DNA of 28,327 bases, taken from positions 1 through 28,327 of the forward strand of contig NZ_QRVE01000022.1 of assembly GCF_003462685.1 (NCBI RefSeq), written 5' to 3'. Positions 1 through 7,128 of this stretch are shown here, in pieces. A program made the position numbers and the translations under genes. Each line of letters begins with the position of its first letter. Position 1 is the first letter of the stretch. Below the pieces are notes generated by a model that saw nothing but the letters and a program-made list of their open reading frames with translations, made no database searches and was not told where the DNA came from. This stretch comes from Collinsella sp. AF23-4AC (GTDB lineage: Bacteria; Actinomycetota; Coriobacteriia; Coriobacteriales; Coriobacteriaceae).

Positions 1-53
1 AGGTAGCCCTCCTGGTCGAAGTGCATGATCTCGATCTTCTCGGTCTCCTTCAT
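1..53 (-). CDS. N-terminus of an unidentified protein (partial)
   Basis: Only the first 17 codons lie in the window; the gene continues beyond the left edge. The reverse strand reads ATG at 53 and gives MKETEKIEIMHFDQEGYL. The start is supported by an AAAGGAG ribosome binding site a few bases upstream. It is the first gene transcribed leftward from the spacer at 54-286 and is preceded by two GntR/UTRA regulators on the same strand. It may therefore be a sugar-utilisation gene they control, but the fragment is too short to assign a family. Confidence 0.6.
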   Translation of the reverse strand, partial: MKETEKIEIMHFDQEGY

Positions 54-164
54 TCCCGCTCCTTTCACGAGCAGTTTGAATTGTCGCACGGAATGAACGG
101 GCTTGCCGCCCCGTCGCACCGCTTAACCTTGTGGACATCTTGGCCCCAAGCTCAACAATTCAAA

Positions 165-211
165 GGTTCTTAATACCAGTGAACGATTACAGGTTAGCCG
201 TTTTTAATACC
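165..211. promoter_or_regulatory. Twin operator-like boxes GGT-n-TTAA-n-ACC type
   Basis: Two near-identical 13-mers lie 34 bp apart: GGTTCTTAATACC at 165-177 and CGTTTTTAATACC at 199-211 (11 of 13 identical). The first is a partial palindrome with GGT and ACC ends. They sit upstream of the leftward partial gene and behind the terminator of the GntR pair, in an otherwise featureless spacer (54-286). The arrangement fits a repressor site, plausibly for one of the adjacent GntR regulators. That assignment is inference. Confidence 0.35.
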
Positions 212-286
212 GATTTTATGATTTCATCCTCCCCTCTCGGTAGACGGTCAGTTTTTGCCGCTCATCGGTCAAGCGACATATATCCG

Positions 287-322
287 TAAAAACGAGCGCC
301 CCCGCCATGCGCAGGGACGCTC
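287..322 (-). terminator. Intrinsic terminator of the GntR pair
   Basis: On the reverse strand a 9-bp stem (GAGCGTCCC paired with GGGGCGCTC, one G-T pair) is followed by GTTTTTAC. It lies just after the stop codon of the GntR gene ending at 329. Confidence 0.6.
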
Positions 323-328
323 TAGACG

Positions 329-1042
329 CTAATAGTTGTAGGTATATCCGCCGGCGTCGCCGCGGGTAAAAGACTTGGCATGCTCGATTGCCTGCCCACT
401 CGAGTCATAGGTCAGGCCTTCCAGCACGAGCGCCAGATCGCCCGGCTCAAGATTGAGCAAACTCGCATCGCGTGCGCCCAGCGCCTCGATATCGAGTTTC
501 TCTACCGACTGATCTGGCTTGCGTCCCAACATATCGTAGGTCTCGAACAGGCTGAAGACCGAAATGTCCACGTCTTCGATGCCCGGAAACAGCAGGCACG
601 GAATCAGTGTCATCTCGATCGATACGGGCTCACCATCGATGCAGTTGAGGCGGCGCACCGAGTAAAGCAGATCGTCCTCGGCGATGCCAAACAAGTCGGC
701 ATAATACGGGCCGGCGTAGCGTTTGGAGCGCGCCAGGATGCGCACCGACGGCGTCGCGCCCGATGCCAGAACCGACTGGCGGAAGCCGCCCTTGCGTTCG
801 TGCTCGTCAAACCACTTGTGTCCCACAAAGGCGCCTTTGCCCTGCACGCGACGAATCTGGCCACTTTTGACCAGCTCGTCCATGGCGCTTCGGATTGTCA
901 GGCGTGTCGTGCCAAACTCCTCGGCCAGCTCGTTTTCGGACGGAATCATCGAGCCCGTCGGGTAGTCGCCGCGCTCGATTCGCTCCGCAATGCAGCGGCG
1001 AATTTGTTTGTAAACCGGCAAGTCTTCTACTGCATCAGCCAT
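329..1042 (-). CDS. GntR-family transcriptional regulator, HutC/UTRA subfamily
   Basis: A predicted cytoplasmic DNA-binding repressor whose UTRA domain would sense a small carbohydrate or related metabolite. The 237-residue protein has an N-terminal winged helix-turn-helix (about residues 10-75, with PSENELAEEFGTTRLTIRSA and the GKGAFV wing). A C-terminal UTRA domain (about 95-235) has the conserved R-R-L and ETxLIP-like segments. ATG at 1042 is chosen because it gives the standard GntR N-terminus (VYKQIRRCIAERI). Its first 16 bp overlap the end of the upstream GntR gene, so the two are translationally coupled. An intrinsic terminator follows the stop. Likely targets are the operon itself or the partial gene at the left edge; the ligand is unknown. 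Confidence 0.88.
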   Translation of the reverse strand: MADAVEDLPVYKQIRRCIAERIERGDYPTGSMIPSENELAEEFGTTRLTIRSAMDELVKSGQIRRVQGKGAFVGHKWFDEHERKGGFRQSVLASGATPSVRILARSKRYAGPYYADLFGIAEDDLLYSVRRLNCIDGEPVSIEMTLIPCLLFPGIEDVDISVFSLFETYDMLGRKPDQSVEKLDIEALGARDASLLNLEPGDLALVLEGLTYDSSGQAIEHAKSFTRGDAGGYTYNY

Positions 1043-1794
1043 TCGACACCCACCTTCGTCGCAACGCCGTCTGCCTCGCCGTTATCGGCAAAACGATACT
1101 TGGTCGGCAGAATCACGGACTTGCAATACTCGACAAAGCCATCGGTCTCGTCGCGCTCGTGCGAAGCCTTGTAAAACACCGGCGTGCCCTCCTGAGCATT
1201 CAGCAACTTGGCCTCGTCGGCGTTCAGACGGCTGATGGAAATATGCTCCTTGCCGTGCGTCACATGGACATTCCCCTCCTTGAGCAAAACGTCGTAGAGG
1301 CTTTCCTGCTCAAAATCGTGATCGGGAAGCGAGGGGCACAAAGACAGATTGACGTAAGCCGTCTCGATCGATGCCGGGGAACCGTTGACCACACGCACGC
1401 GCCGAATGCAGAAGAGCGGCATGCCCAGGTCGATCTGGGCTTTTTGGGCAAGATCGATATCGGCATACACGACCTTGGACCAAACCAGGCGCGCGGTCGA
1501 CTTTGAGCCAACCCTCTCCACCGCCTGCGTATAGTTCCATGTTTCCTGAAAGATGTTCAGCGGTTTGGGAGGACACACATAGGTGCCCGAACCGCGGCGG
1601 CTTTCCAAAGTTCCGCACGAAATAAGGCGCGTGATCGCAGCACGCAACGCCGTGCGCGACACGCCCAGCTCTTCACAGAGCACACGCTCGGCGGGCAGCC
1701 GGTCGCCACTCTGCAGGTCATAATGTTTGATATACCAAAGAATGCCCTCAAAGGCGCGGTCTTTGGGCGGAATCGCATATGGTTCACTCGACAT
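1027..1794 (-). CDS. GntR-family transcriptional regulator, HutC/UTRA subfamily
   Basis: A second UTRA-type GntR regulator of 255 residues. The winged helix-turn-helix occupies about residues 10-78 (LPAERVLCEELGVSRTALRAA and the RRGSGTYV wing). The UTRA domain fills about 95-245. ATG at 1794 is preferred over an in-frame TTG at 1800, because GAGGAG lies 8 nt from the ATG but only 2 nt from the TTG. It overlaps the next GntR gene by 16 bp and follows the small gene at 1830-2321 with a 35-bp gap, so all three may be one transcript. The two regulators differ clearly in sequence and are not a recent duplication. They may respond to different ligands or act on one promoter together. The ligand is unknown. 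Confidence 0.87.
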   Translation of the reverse strand: MSSEPYAIPPKDRAFEGILWYIKHYDLQSGDRLPAERVLCEELGVSRTALRAAITRLISCGTLESRRGSGTYVCPPKPLNIFQETWNYTQAVERVGSKSTARLVWSKVVYADIDLAQKAQIDLGMPLFCIRRVRVVNGSPASIETAYVNLSLCPSLPDHDFEQESLYDVLLKEGNVHVTHGKEHISISRLNADEAKLLNAQEGTPVFYKASHERDETDGFVEYCKSVILPTKYRFADNGEADGVATKVGVEWLMQ

Positions 1795-1829
1795 GGGCAA
1801 GACTCCTCAACTGCTTGATGCTGCAGGAA

Positions 1830-2321
1830 TCATTGCTCCGGACGCCTCATGGCGTCGAAGGCTTCTTTGATCTGCTCCGCAACGTTCCGATACGACCGAT
1901 ATAGGCCGGAGTCTCGCTTGACTTCGCCCGCGGTCACCGGAATCTCAAGCTTCGAAATCTCATCCTTGCCGGTTTGCACGACAACGATGACACCCATACC
2001 AAGGCACATATTACGCTTGGCAGCGTTGTTTTTGGTAGCCTGAGCTGGATTAATCAAAATCTGCTGAGCCAGTTCGCGTTTGCTGAGCTCCGGCACATCC
2101 TCGGGATTTCCGGTCTCGGCAATCTCGCACTGCAGCACATCCGCATAGTCAAAAATCTTCGGCTCGCCGCCGCGCTGATGCACGGCCCACTTGCGGCGCG
2201 TGGCATCCTGGTAGATAGCCGGCAAAAACGTAAACCGCGGTGGGTCCAAAATCGTATCCGTGATGGTAAACACATCGGGATCAAAGGCATCCTGCGGGTT
2301 TTTCTTCTTGAACAGCCCCAT
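1830..2321 (-). CDS. Hypothetical protein, DUF4428-like
   Basis: A 163-residue soluble protein beginning MGLFKKKNPQD. ATG at 2321 is chosen over an upstream in-frame start because GGGAGGGTGAT sits directly before it. A segment reading KIFDYADVLQCEIAETG resembles the beta-rich domain found after zinc ribbons in DUF4428-type proteins, where 'phenylalanine-aspartate-tyrosine then fold-specific E-x-x-E' patterns are common. Here the zinc ribbon is missing. A hydrophobic stretch (MCLGMGVIVVVQT) is a beta-strand rather than an obvious membrane helix. It lies 35 bp upstream of the GntR pair on the same strand. No function is assigned. Confidence 0.65.
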   Translation of the reverse strand: MGLFKKKNPQDAFDPDVFTITDTILDPPRFTFLPAIYQDATRRKWAVHQRGGEPKIFDYADVLQCEIAETGNPEDVPELSKRELAQQILINPAQATKNNAAKRNMCLGMGVIVVVQTGKDEISKLEIPVTAGEVKRDSGLYRSYRNVAEQIKEAFDAMRRPEQ

Positions 2322-2443
2322 ATCACCCTCCCGTACTAGCATTAAACAACTCAAGCTGAATATAGCACCAATTTCAAGCCGCCACTTTACCGTATCGGTA
2401 CGCGGCGTCTATGGCTCGCCCAGCGGAAGAGTTTACGGACGAG

Positions 2444-2514
2444 GGCCGGGGTGCCTGCCTTGTTTTGAGAAGTTCGCGAAGCCCACTTTTCAAAACAAGG
2501 CAGGCACCCCGGCC
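2444..2514. repeat. Palindromic element with perfect 25-bp arms
   Basis: The arms at 2444-2468 and 2490-2514 are perfect reverse complements (starting GGCCGGGGTGCCTGCC) around a 21-bp loop that contains TTCGCGAA. The element lies between the 3' end of the LacI regulator and the 5' end of the small gene at 1830-2321. There is no T-run, so it is not a typical terminator. It looks like a dispersed REP-type intergenic repeat, although no second copy is in this window. Confidence 0.7.
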
Positions 2515-2569
2515 CCGCCGGCAAATAGCGGACACTCCGCATGCAATCTATGCAAACAAACAAGTACGC

Positions 2570-3598
2570 TTAGCTACATTCGGTAAGCTCGAGCACGCTG
2601 CCCTTAACGATAAGCGCCGGCTCCAGGACGACCTCTTCGGCACGCCTGCCGCCCCTACCGGCAAGACGCTTGGACATGCAGCCAAAAGCATGCTCCGCAA
2701 GGACACCAGGATCCTGCTCAATCGCGGTCAGCGCCGGCTCAAAGAGAACGTCGGCCGCCGAGTTGTCATAGCTCACCACCGAGATATCGCCCGGGATGCT
2801 CTTCCCCATCTCGTGCAAGCGCTTGAGCAGACCGAGGGCGATGTTATCCGAACTTGCGAACACAGCGGTGGCATCAGTTGCGAGCACCGCCTCCGAGGCC
2901 TCATAGGCACTCGGAATGTAGTACTCGCTCTCAAACTCCAAACGTGCGTCGATAGGCAGGCCAACCTCGCGCAGCGCGCGCTCATAGCCGGCAAGTCGCT
3001 TACGCCCCGTATTGGAACGGCGCGCGTTAACCAAGCAGGCAATGCGACGGTGGCCCTGCTCGATCAGATAGCGAGTGGCCATGTAGCCACCCATCTCGTG
3101 GTCGAACATCACCTTGTCGCACTCGAGCCCCTCAATGGCACGGTCGACCATCACGGCAGGGATAGGCAGATGGCTGACTTCTTCGCGCAGGGCGCGGTCG
3201 TCGGAGAACTCGTCGCCTACGACCAGGAAGACGCCATCAACGCCGCGCGTCACCAGCTGGCGCAGCAGCTCCAGATCGTCATCGGCGCTTCCGCCCGAGC
3301 TGGTAATGAAGAGCGCATAGCCGTCCTCGCGGCAGCGCTTTTCCAGGCTACCGGCGAGCGAGGCAAAAAAGCGGCTCTCGATGTTAGGGACGATAAGGCC
3401 CAGGGTGCGCGACTCGCGCATGACCAGGCTGCGCGCGATCTGGTTGGGAACATAGTGGTTGCGCGCCGCGACCTCTTTGATGAGCTTGCGGTTTTCTTCC
3501 GAGATGCGACAGGGCCGATTATTGAGCACAAGCGAGACCGACGAGGGGGAAAGCCCCACCTCCTGGGCGATCTGCTTGAGGGTGACTTTGTTGGCCAT
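2570..3598 (-). CDS. LacI-family transcriptional regulator
   Basis: A sugar-responsive repressor of the LacI/GalR family, 342 residues, of normal family length. The N-terminal helix-turn-helix (VTLKQIAQEVGLSPSSVSLVLN, residues 5-26) is followed by a hinge helix region with YVPNQIARSL. The periplasmic-binding-like effector domain starts with TLGLIVPNIESRFFASL (about residue 65) and contains the typical VFASSDNIALGLL and GDISVVSYDNS segments. ATG at 3598 has a strong GGAAGGAG site. It is divergent from murB across 183 bp. A nested inverted repeat at 3658-3704 covers its probable -35 region, which suggests autoregulation. There are no sugar genes on its own strand, so the target cannot be read from context. 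Confidence 0.92.
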   Translation of the reverse strand: MANKVTLKQIAQEVGLSPSSVSLVLNNRPCRISEENRKLIKEVAARNHYVPNQIARSLVMRESRTLGLIVPNIESRFFASLAGSLEKRCREDGYALFITSSGGSADDDLELLRQLVTRGVDGVFLVVGDEFSDDRALREEVSHLPIPAVMVDRAIEGLECDKVMFDHEMGGYMATRYLIEQGHRRIACLVNARRSNTGRKRLAGYERALREVGLPIDARLEFESEYYIPSAYEASEAVLATDATAVFASSDNIALGLLKRLHEMGKSIPGDISVVSYDNSAADVLFEPALTAIEQDPGVLAEHAFGCMSKRLAGRGGRRAEEVVLEPALIVKGSVLELTECS

Positions 3599-3633
3599 CT
3601 CGCTCCTTCCGGGTTTACGCGCAATCTCTTGAA

Positions 3634-3738
3634 AGTATAGCGACTACCCCTCTACCTCGGTGATAAACACTTTACCAATCCGGTAGACGGCTGTTTTATC
3701 GCCGCCAGCGCACCAAATCCGTCCGGGTGGGGTATATT
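3634..3738. promoter_or_regulatory. Divergent lacI/murB promoter region with nested inverted repeat
   Basis: Leftward, TATACT (plus-strand AGTATA, 3634-3639) is a good -10 for the LacI gene. Rightward, TATATT at 3733-3738 is a -10 for murB. Between them, CGGTGATAAACA (3658-3669) pairs imperfectly with TGTTTTATCGCCG (3692-3704), and a smaller ACC/GGT pair lies inside. The position over the lacI promoter suggests an operator for the LacI protein. Neither promoter has a strong -35. Confidence 0.4.
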
Positions 3739-3781
3739 GCAATCGATTGATGACAACGACCACCAAAAGGCGGATATTCGT

Positions 3782-4744
3782 ATGCACGAGAACGACTTTT
3801 TTAACGAGGACCTGCTGTGCGCGCTTGCTGGCGTTGCCGGCGAGGACAACGTACTGATGAGCGAGCCCATGCGCGAGCACACCACGTTTAAGATCGGCGG
3901 CCCGGCCGACGTCTTTGTCACGCCCGATACCGAGCAGGGCCTCGTCGCCACGCTCGATACCTGCTACCGCTGCGATCTGCCGCTCACCATCGTGGGCAAC
4001 GGCTCCGACCTGCTCGTCGGTGACAAGGGCATCCGCGGTGTCGTCGTGGCACTGGGCGAAGGCCTCTCTAACATCACCATCGACGGCACGCATGTTACGG
4101 CAGCAGCCGGCGCCCTGCTTTCCGATGTCGCCGCGGCTGCCGCCGAGGCCGGTCTCACCGGCATGGAGCCCATCTCGGGCATCCCCGGCTCGGTCGGCGG
4201 TGCCTGCTATATGAACGCCGGTGCCTACGGCGCCTGTATGGCCGATGTTTTGGAGTCCGTGCGCGTCTATAAGCCCGCCCGCGTGCTCGACGACGGCACC
4301 CGCGGCAGCGGTAATATCATTGAGTTCGATGTCGACGAGCTTAACCTGGGCTATCGCAAGAGCCGCATCGCCGACGACGGCTTTATCGTGCTCTCTGCCA
4401 CCTTTAACCTCGCCCCGGGCAACGCCGCGATGATCAAGGCCGACATGGACGACTACCGCCAACGCCGCGAGGACAAGCAACCACTCGACATGCCGAGCGC
4501 CGGCTCCACCTTCAAGCGCCCCGAGGGCTACTTTGCCGGTAAGCTCATCATGGACGCCGGCCTGCGCGGTCACGCTGTCGGCGGCGCCCAGGTAAGCGAG
4601 AAACACTGCGGCTTCATCGTCAACGCCGACCACGCCACCGCCGCCGACGTCGACGAACTCATCCGCCACATCCAAACAACCGTCAAAGACCAATTCAACG
4701 TAGACCTAGAACCCGAAGTCCACCGAGTCGGCGAATTTTTATAG
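3782..4744 (+). CDS. murB: UDP-N-acetylenolpyruvoylglucosamine reductase
   Basis: MurB reduces UDP-GlcNAc-enolpyruvate to UDP-MurNAc with NADPH and FAD, the second committed step of cytoplasmic peptidoglycan precursor synthesis. The 320-residue protein shows the FAD-binding segments TTFKIGGPADVFV, GNGSDLLV and GMEPISGIPGSVGGACYMNAGAYG. The catalytic serine lies in PSAGSTFKRP, and the C-terminal glutamate motif is LEPEVHRVGEF. The form PSAGSTFKRPEGYFAGKLI is that of type II MurB. ATG at 3782 is preferred to a TTG at 3737. The TTG overlaps the -10 region, whereas AAAGGCGG precedes the ATG at suitable distance. A strong stem-loop follows at 4772-4809. A decayed copy of its last 12 codons lies at 5396-5431. 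Confidence 0.95.
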   Translation: MHENDFFNEDLLCALAGVAGEDNVLMSEPMREHTTFKIGGPADVFVTPDTEQGLVATLDTCYRCDLPLTIVGNGSDLLVGDKGIRGVVVALGEGLSNITIDGTHVTAAAGALLSDVAAAAAEAGLTGMEPISGIPGSVGGACYMNAGAYGACMADVLESVRVYKPARVLDDGTRGSGNIIEFDVDELNLGYRKSRIADDGFIVLSATFNLAPGNAAMIKADMDDYRQRREDKQPLDMPSAGSTFKRPEGYFAGKLIMDAGLRGHAVGGAQVSEKHCGFIVNADHATAADVDELIRHIQTTVKDQFNVDLEPEVHRVGEFL

Positions 4745-4771
4745 CCTGCCCACCGCGATCCACTTTAATTA

Positions 4772-4809
4772 ATAACGGGACAAGTGATCTAGCTCACTTG
4801 TCCCGTTAT
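4772..4809. terminator. Bidirectional stem-loop between murB and orphan gene
   Basis: A perfect 16-bp stem (4772-4787 with 4794-4809) has the 6-nt loop TCTAGC. It ends 3 bp before the stop codon of the leftward gene at 4813 and 28 bp after the murB stop, so it can serve both strands. Flanking T-runs are weak. Confidence 0.6.
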
Positions 4810-4812
4810 CAT

Positions 4813-5178
4813 TTATTTGCGAAGAACATCGGCTAGCCGCAGGATTGAAATCATCGACCGATAAGTGGGTTCCACTTTTTCGCCCGCAAGCAGTCGTTTC
4901 GAGCCAATCTCATCTAGCCCCACAAGCTGAGAAAACAGCGGGCTGCTCATCGTGCCCTCGTCAATTGATTCCCTTATGGTCTTCAAAACGTCCGTATCAT
5001 GAAGCGACGCCGAGCTATAGGGGGCAACACGAGCGGAACTCTCAATTAACGACGAAACAAAAGGATGGAGATGCTTTGGACATAGTCCATCAAACACCAC
5101 ATCCCCATTGTCATCCGAGCCGACTAGTCGCCAACTATAATGATCGACCCAGTCGTCTCCGTCATATATGGTGTCCAT
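4813..5178 (-). CDS. Orphan hypothetical protein, possible HTH-like C-terminus
   Basis: A 121-residue acidic protein (MDTIYDGDDWVDHYSW...). ATG at 5178 is chosen because GGGAAG lies 6 nt upstream; a TTG two codons earlier is less likely. The C-terminal part (SPLFSQLVGLDEIGSKRLLAGEKVEPTYRSM, then a leucine-rich helix) loosely resembles a helix-turn-helix of the XRE kind. This is weak evidence. There is no signal peptide or membrane helix. Base composition of the gene and its upstream 200 bp is clearly lower in GC than its neighbours, and the pocket is bounded by murB and a decayed murB tail copy, which suggests acquisition by transfer. No partner gene is visible. Function unknown. Confidence 0.5.
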   Translation of the reverse strand: MDTIYDGDDWVDHYSWRLVGSDDNGDVVFDGLCPKHLHPFVSSLIESSARVAPYSSASLHDTDVLKTIRESIDEGTMSSPLFSQLVGLDEIGSKRLLAGEKVEPTYRSMISILRLADVLRK

Positions 5179-5395
5179 GAGCAACTTCCCGTCTAGAGAG
5201 ACCTATTTGGACATCGGGGCGCAAGACCGCAATCCATATAGGACCCGCAGCAGCTCCAACCCAACGCACCGCTCGACAATTGTAAATTGCGGCTATTTTA
5301 AATCTACATGATCAGTTCGAGTTCGCAACAAGGCGATTATTGCAGCTAGGTTATATTTCATTTTTCTTTTTGGTGAACCATCGGTTCCAAATACC

Positions 5396-5431
5396 AAAAC
5401 CGAAGTCCACGGAGTCGATAAATTCATTTAA
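5396..5431 (+). pseudogene. Remnant of a second murB 3' end
   Basis: These 12 codons read KTEVHGVDKFI-stop and align without gaps to the last 12 codons of murB (EPEVHRVGEFL-stop, 4709-4744). They share 26 of 36 bases, with the run CCGAAGTCCAC exact. There is no reading frame upstream that could belong to it. It appears to be the tail of an older or displaced murB copy, separated from murB by the low-GC pocket at 4745-5395. Confidence 0.5.
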
Positions 5432-5453
5432 AAAAGGCCCCGAAAGGGGCCTT
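5427..5453 (-). terminator. Intrinsic terminator for the NlpC/P60 gene
   Basis: On the reverse strand, AAGGCCCC-TTTC-GGGGCCTT is followed by a T-run (plus-strand A-run 5429-5435). It lies about 200 bp beyond the stop of the leftward gene at 5656, so the long-stem repeat at 5506-5636 would be in that gene's 3' untranslated region. Confidence 0.7.
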
Positions 5454-5505
5454 CGCCATATTTATTCAGACAACCAGTCCGGTGTGTGACGCATTGGATC
5501 CGAGA

Positions 5506-5636
5506 GGTCCGTGGCTGCCCGGAAGGCATTAGGTTGATCGCGAGTTCCGCACGAGCCGGAGAGCGCTTAATGTGCTCTCCGTGCGAGCAGGACTGTCCGA
5601 GCAGGCAACCTAATGCCTTCCGGGCAGCCACGGACC
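5506..5636. repeat. 131-bp long-stem element (copy A)
   Basis: Perfect 31-bp inverted arms (5506-5536 and 5606-5636, starting GGTCCGTGGCTGCCCGG) enclose a 69-bp core. The core contains a second hairpin: GGAGAGCGC, loop TTAAT, GTGCTCTCC. The core reappears in inverted orientation at 28261-28327, with only a few differences, but there the arms are different. Copy A begins 19 bp after the stop codon of the NlpC/P60-like gene and before that gene's terminator. It is too short to encode a transposase. Confidence 0.85.
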
Positions 5637-5655
5637 AACTTACTTCAAACCGCCG

Positions 5656-6861
5656 TTACGACAGCGCGATACCGCCAAGCCAGCCCCAACGCACGCCAGA
5701 GCCAGTGCCATAGAAGCTAATAAACGAATCGAGCGACTTCGATGTAATGGCACCCTCGTTGCTCATAACGATGCCGCCGCCAACGTAGATACCCACATGA
5801 CCGTAAATAAGGCCCGGAGCACCCGTGCCGCTATGCGAGGAATCGGCCACGATCATGCCCACCTGCAGCGCCGAGCGGTCGGAGCTATAGCACCAGGCGT
5901 TGAACATGTCACACGCGTTGCCGCCAAAATAGCCCACGCCGGCATTGCGGAAGACATTGGTAACCCACGCCGCGCACCAGTTCTGACCCGGCGAAGGCGT
6001 GGAGTAGCACGCGTTGACGACGGCCTGCTGCTTGCCCGATCCGGCATTCTGCTGCGGAGTTCCGGGAGCATACGATCCGCCACCCGAGCTCGAACCGCCC
6101 GAGTAGGAATTGTTCTTGTTCGCGGCGGCGGCAGCGGCGGCGGCCTTCCTGGCAGCCTCCTCGGCCTGGGCGGCAGCGAGGATCTCGGAATCGCGCTGAG
6201 CCATGAGCTCCTTGACGTCGTCGGAAAGACCGTTCAGCACGGTCTGGACTTCTTGCTGCTTGGCCTGCATATCCTGCATCTGAGCCGTCTGCTGGTCCTT
6301 GAGCTTCTCCAAGTCGGCCTTTTGTGCTTCGAGCTCGGTCTTCTGTGCGTCGAGCTCAGCCTGAATCGTCTGGATATCCTCGATGGCATCGCGGTCGCTC
6401 TTGTTAATCTTCTCAACGTAATGCGCGTTGGCGACGAGTTCCTCAAACGAGCCTGAGGCCAGCAGCAGCGACAGGATGTTCGTGCCGCCGGACTTGTAGC
6501 TGGCGGCAACGCGATCGGAAAGATCGCCGCGTTTCTTTTTGAGCTCGGCCTTCTTCTCGTCAATCTGCGCCTGCGTGTCGTCGATCTGGCCCTGTACGCC
6601 CTCGATATCGTTGAGGGTCTGGGCATTCTTGCTGGCCAGCGCCGCGTATTCATTTGCGATGCTGTCGAGCTGGGCCTGAACCTCGTCGAGCTGGGCCTGG
6701 GCGGCATTCAGTTTATCGGTGGTTTCTTTGGAAGCCTCCGCCGCATGGGCGCGAGTGGGCAAGCCAAAAAGAACTGCCGCAGAAGCGGCGCCGAACAGGG
6801 CCTTGAGGACAGTGCGGCGCGAGAGCTCCTGGGAAAGGATGGGATCGCTGTTTGGTGACAT
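5656..6861 (-). CDS. Tat-exported coiled-coil NlpC/P60- or CHAP-like peptidoglycan hydrolase
   Basis: A probable secreted cell-wall hydrolase of the PcsB/CwlO layout, 401 residues. A twin-arginine signal (SRRTVLKALFG, residues 14-24) leads to a likely cleavage after AHA at residue 40. Residues about 42-245 form a long coiled coil with glutamine- and alanine-rich heptads, as in proteins that hold the hydrolase inactive near the division machinery. An alanine run and a glycine-serine linker (about 240-275) follow. The C-terminal cysteine-peptidase-like domain has the candidate Cys296 (QNWCAAWV) and His355 (YGHVGIYV). ATG at 6861 has GGAG 5 nt upstream. Gene order gives no partner such as FtsEX. 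Use of Tat rather than Sec for this family is somewhat unusual. Confidence 0.85.
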   Translation of the reverse strand: MSPNSDPILSQELSRRTVLKALFGAASAAVLFGLPTRAHAAEASKETTDKLNAAQAQLDEVQAQLDSIANEYAALASKNAQTLNDIEGVQGQIDDTQAQIDEKKAELKKKRGDLSDRVAASYKSGGTNILSLLLASGSFEELVANAHYVEKINKSDRDAIEDIQTIQAELDAQKTELEAQKADLEKLKDQQTAQMQDMQAKQQEVQTVLNGLSDDVKELMAQRDSEILAAAQAEEAARKAAAAAAAANKNNSYSGGSSSGGGSYAPGTPQQNAGSGKQQAVVNACYSTPSPGQNWCAAWVTNVFRNAGVGYFGGNACDMFNAWCYSSDRSALQVGMIVADSSHSGTGAPGLIYGHVGIYVGGGIVMSNEGAITSKSLDSFISFYGTGSGVRWGWLGGIALS

Positions 6862-6905
6862 ATGTACTCCGTTACATGCTTATTTATATGTCGCTCAACT
6901 CATAC

Positions 6906-6933
6906 ATATTAGCGTACATATGGCGCGTCCCAA
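6906..6933 (-). promoter_or_regulatory. Promoter of the NlpC/P60-like gene
   Basis: On the reverse strand, TTGGGA (plus-strand 6928-6933) and TAATAT (6906-6911) are separated by 16 bp, about 45 bp upstream of the start codon. Confidence 0.5.
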
Positions 6934-7128
6934 CGATTTCCACGAACGGCAGGAAACTGCAAGGTCGACGGCTCGTAAGCAAATGCCAAAGATCAGGTTA
7001 TGCGTACGCAAGCTCTTGTATGAGTACGTTAACATAATCCTCTGATTTTCCCGCCGCGTACGTTTTTTGGAACAACTGTCTGCGCTATACTCCCCTGAAG
7101 AAGTGTTCCTGATTCGATAGGAGACTAC

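Noticed and set aside
3737..3781. Upstream TTG start for murB adding 15 residues
   Set aside because: The TTG lies inside the likely -10 box, the extra residues are not part of the MurB family, and the ATG at 3782 has a suitable ribosome site.
5506..5636. Invertible promoter flanked by inverted repeats
   Set aside because: The core has no promoter-like boxes, no recombinase is near, and the same core occurs elsewhere with other arms. It is kept only as a minor alternative.
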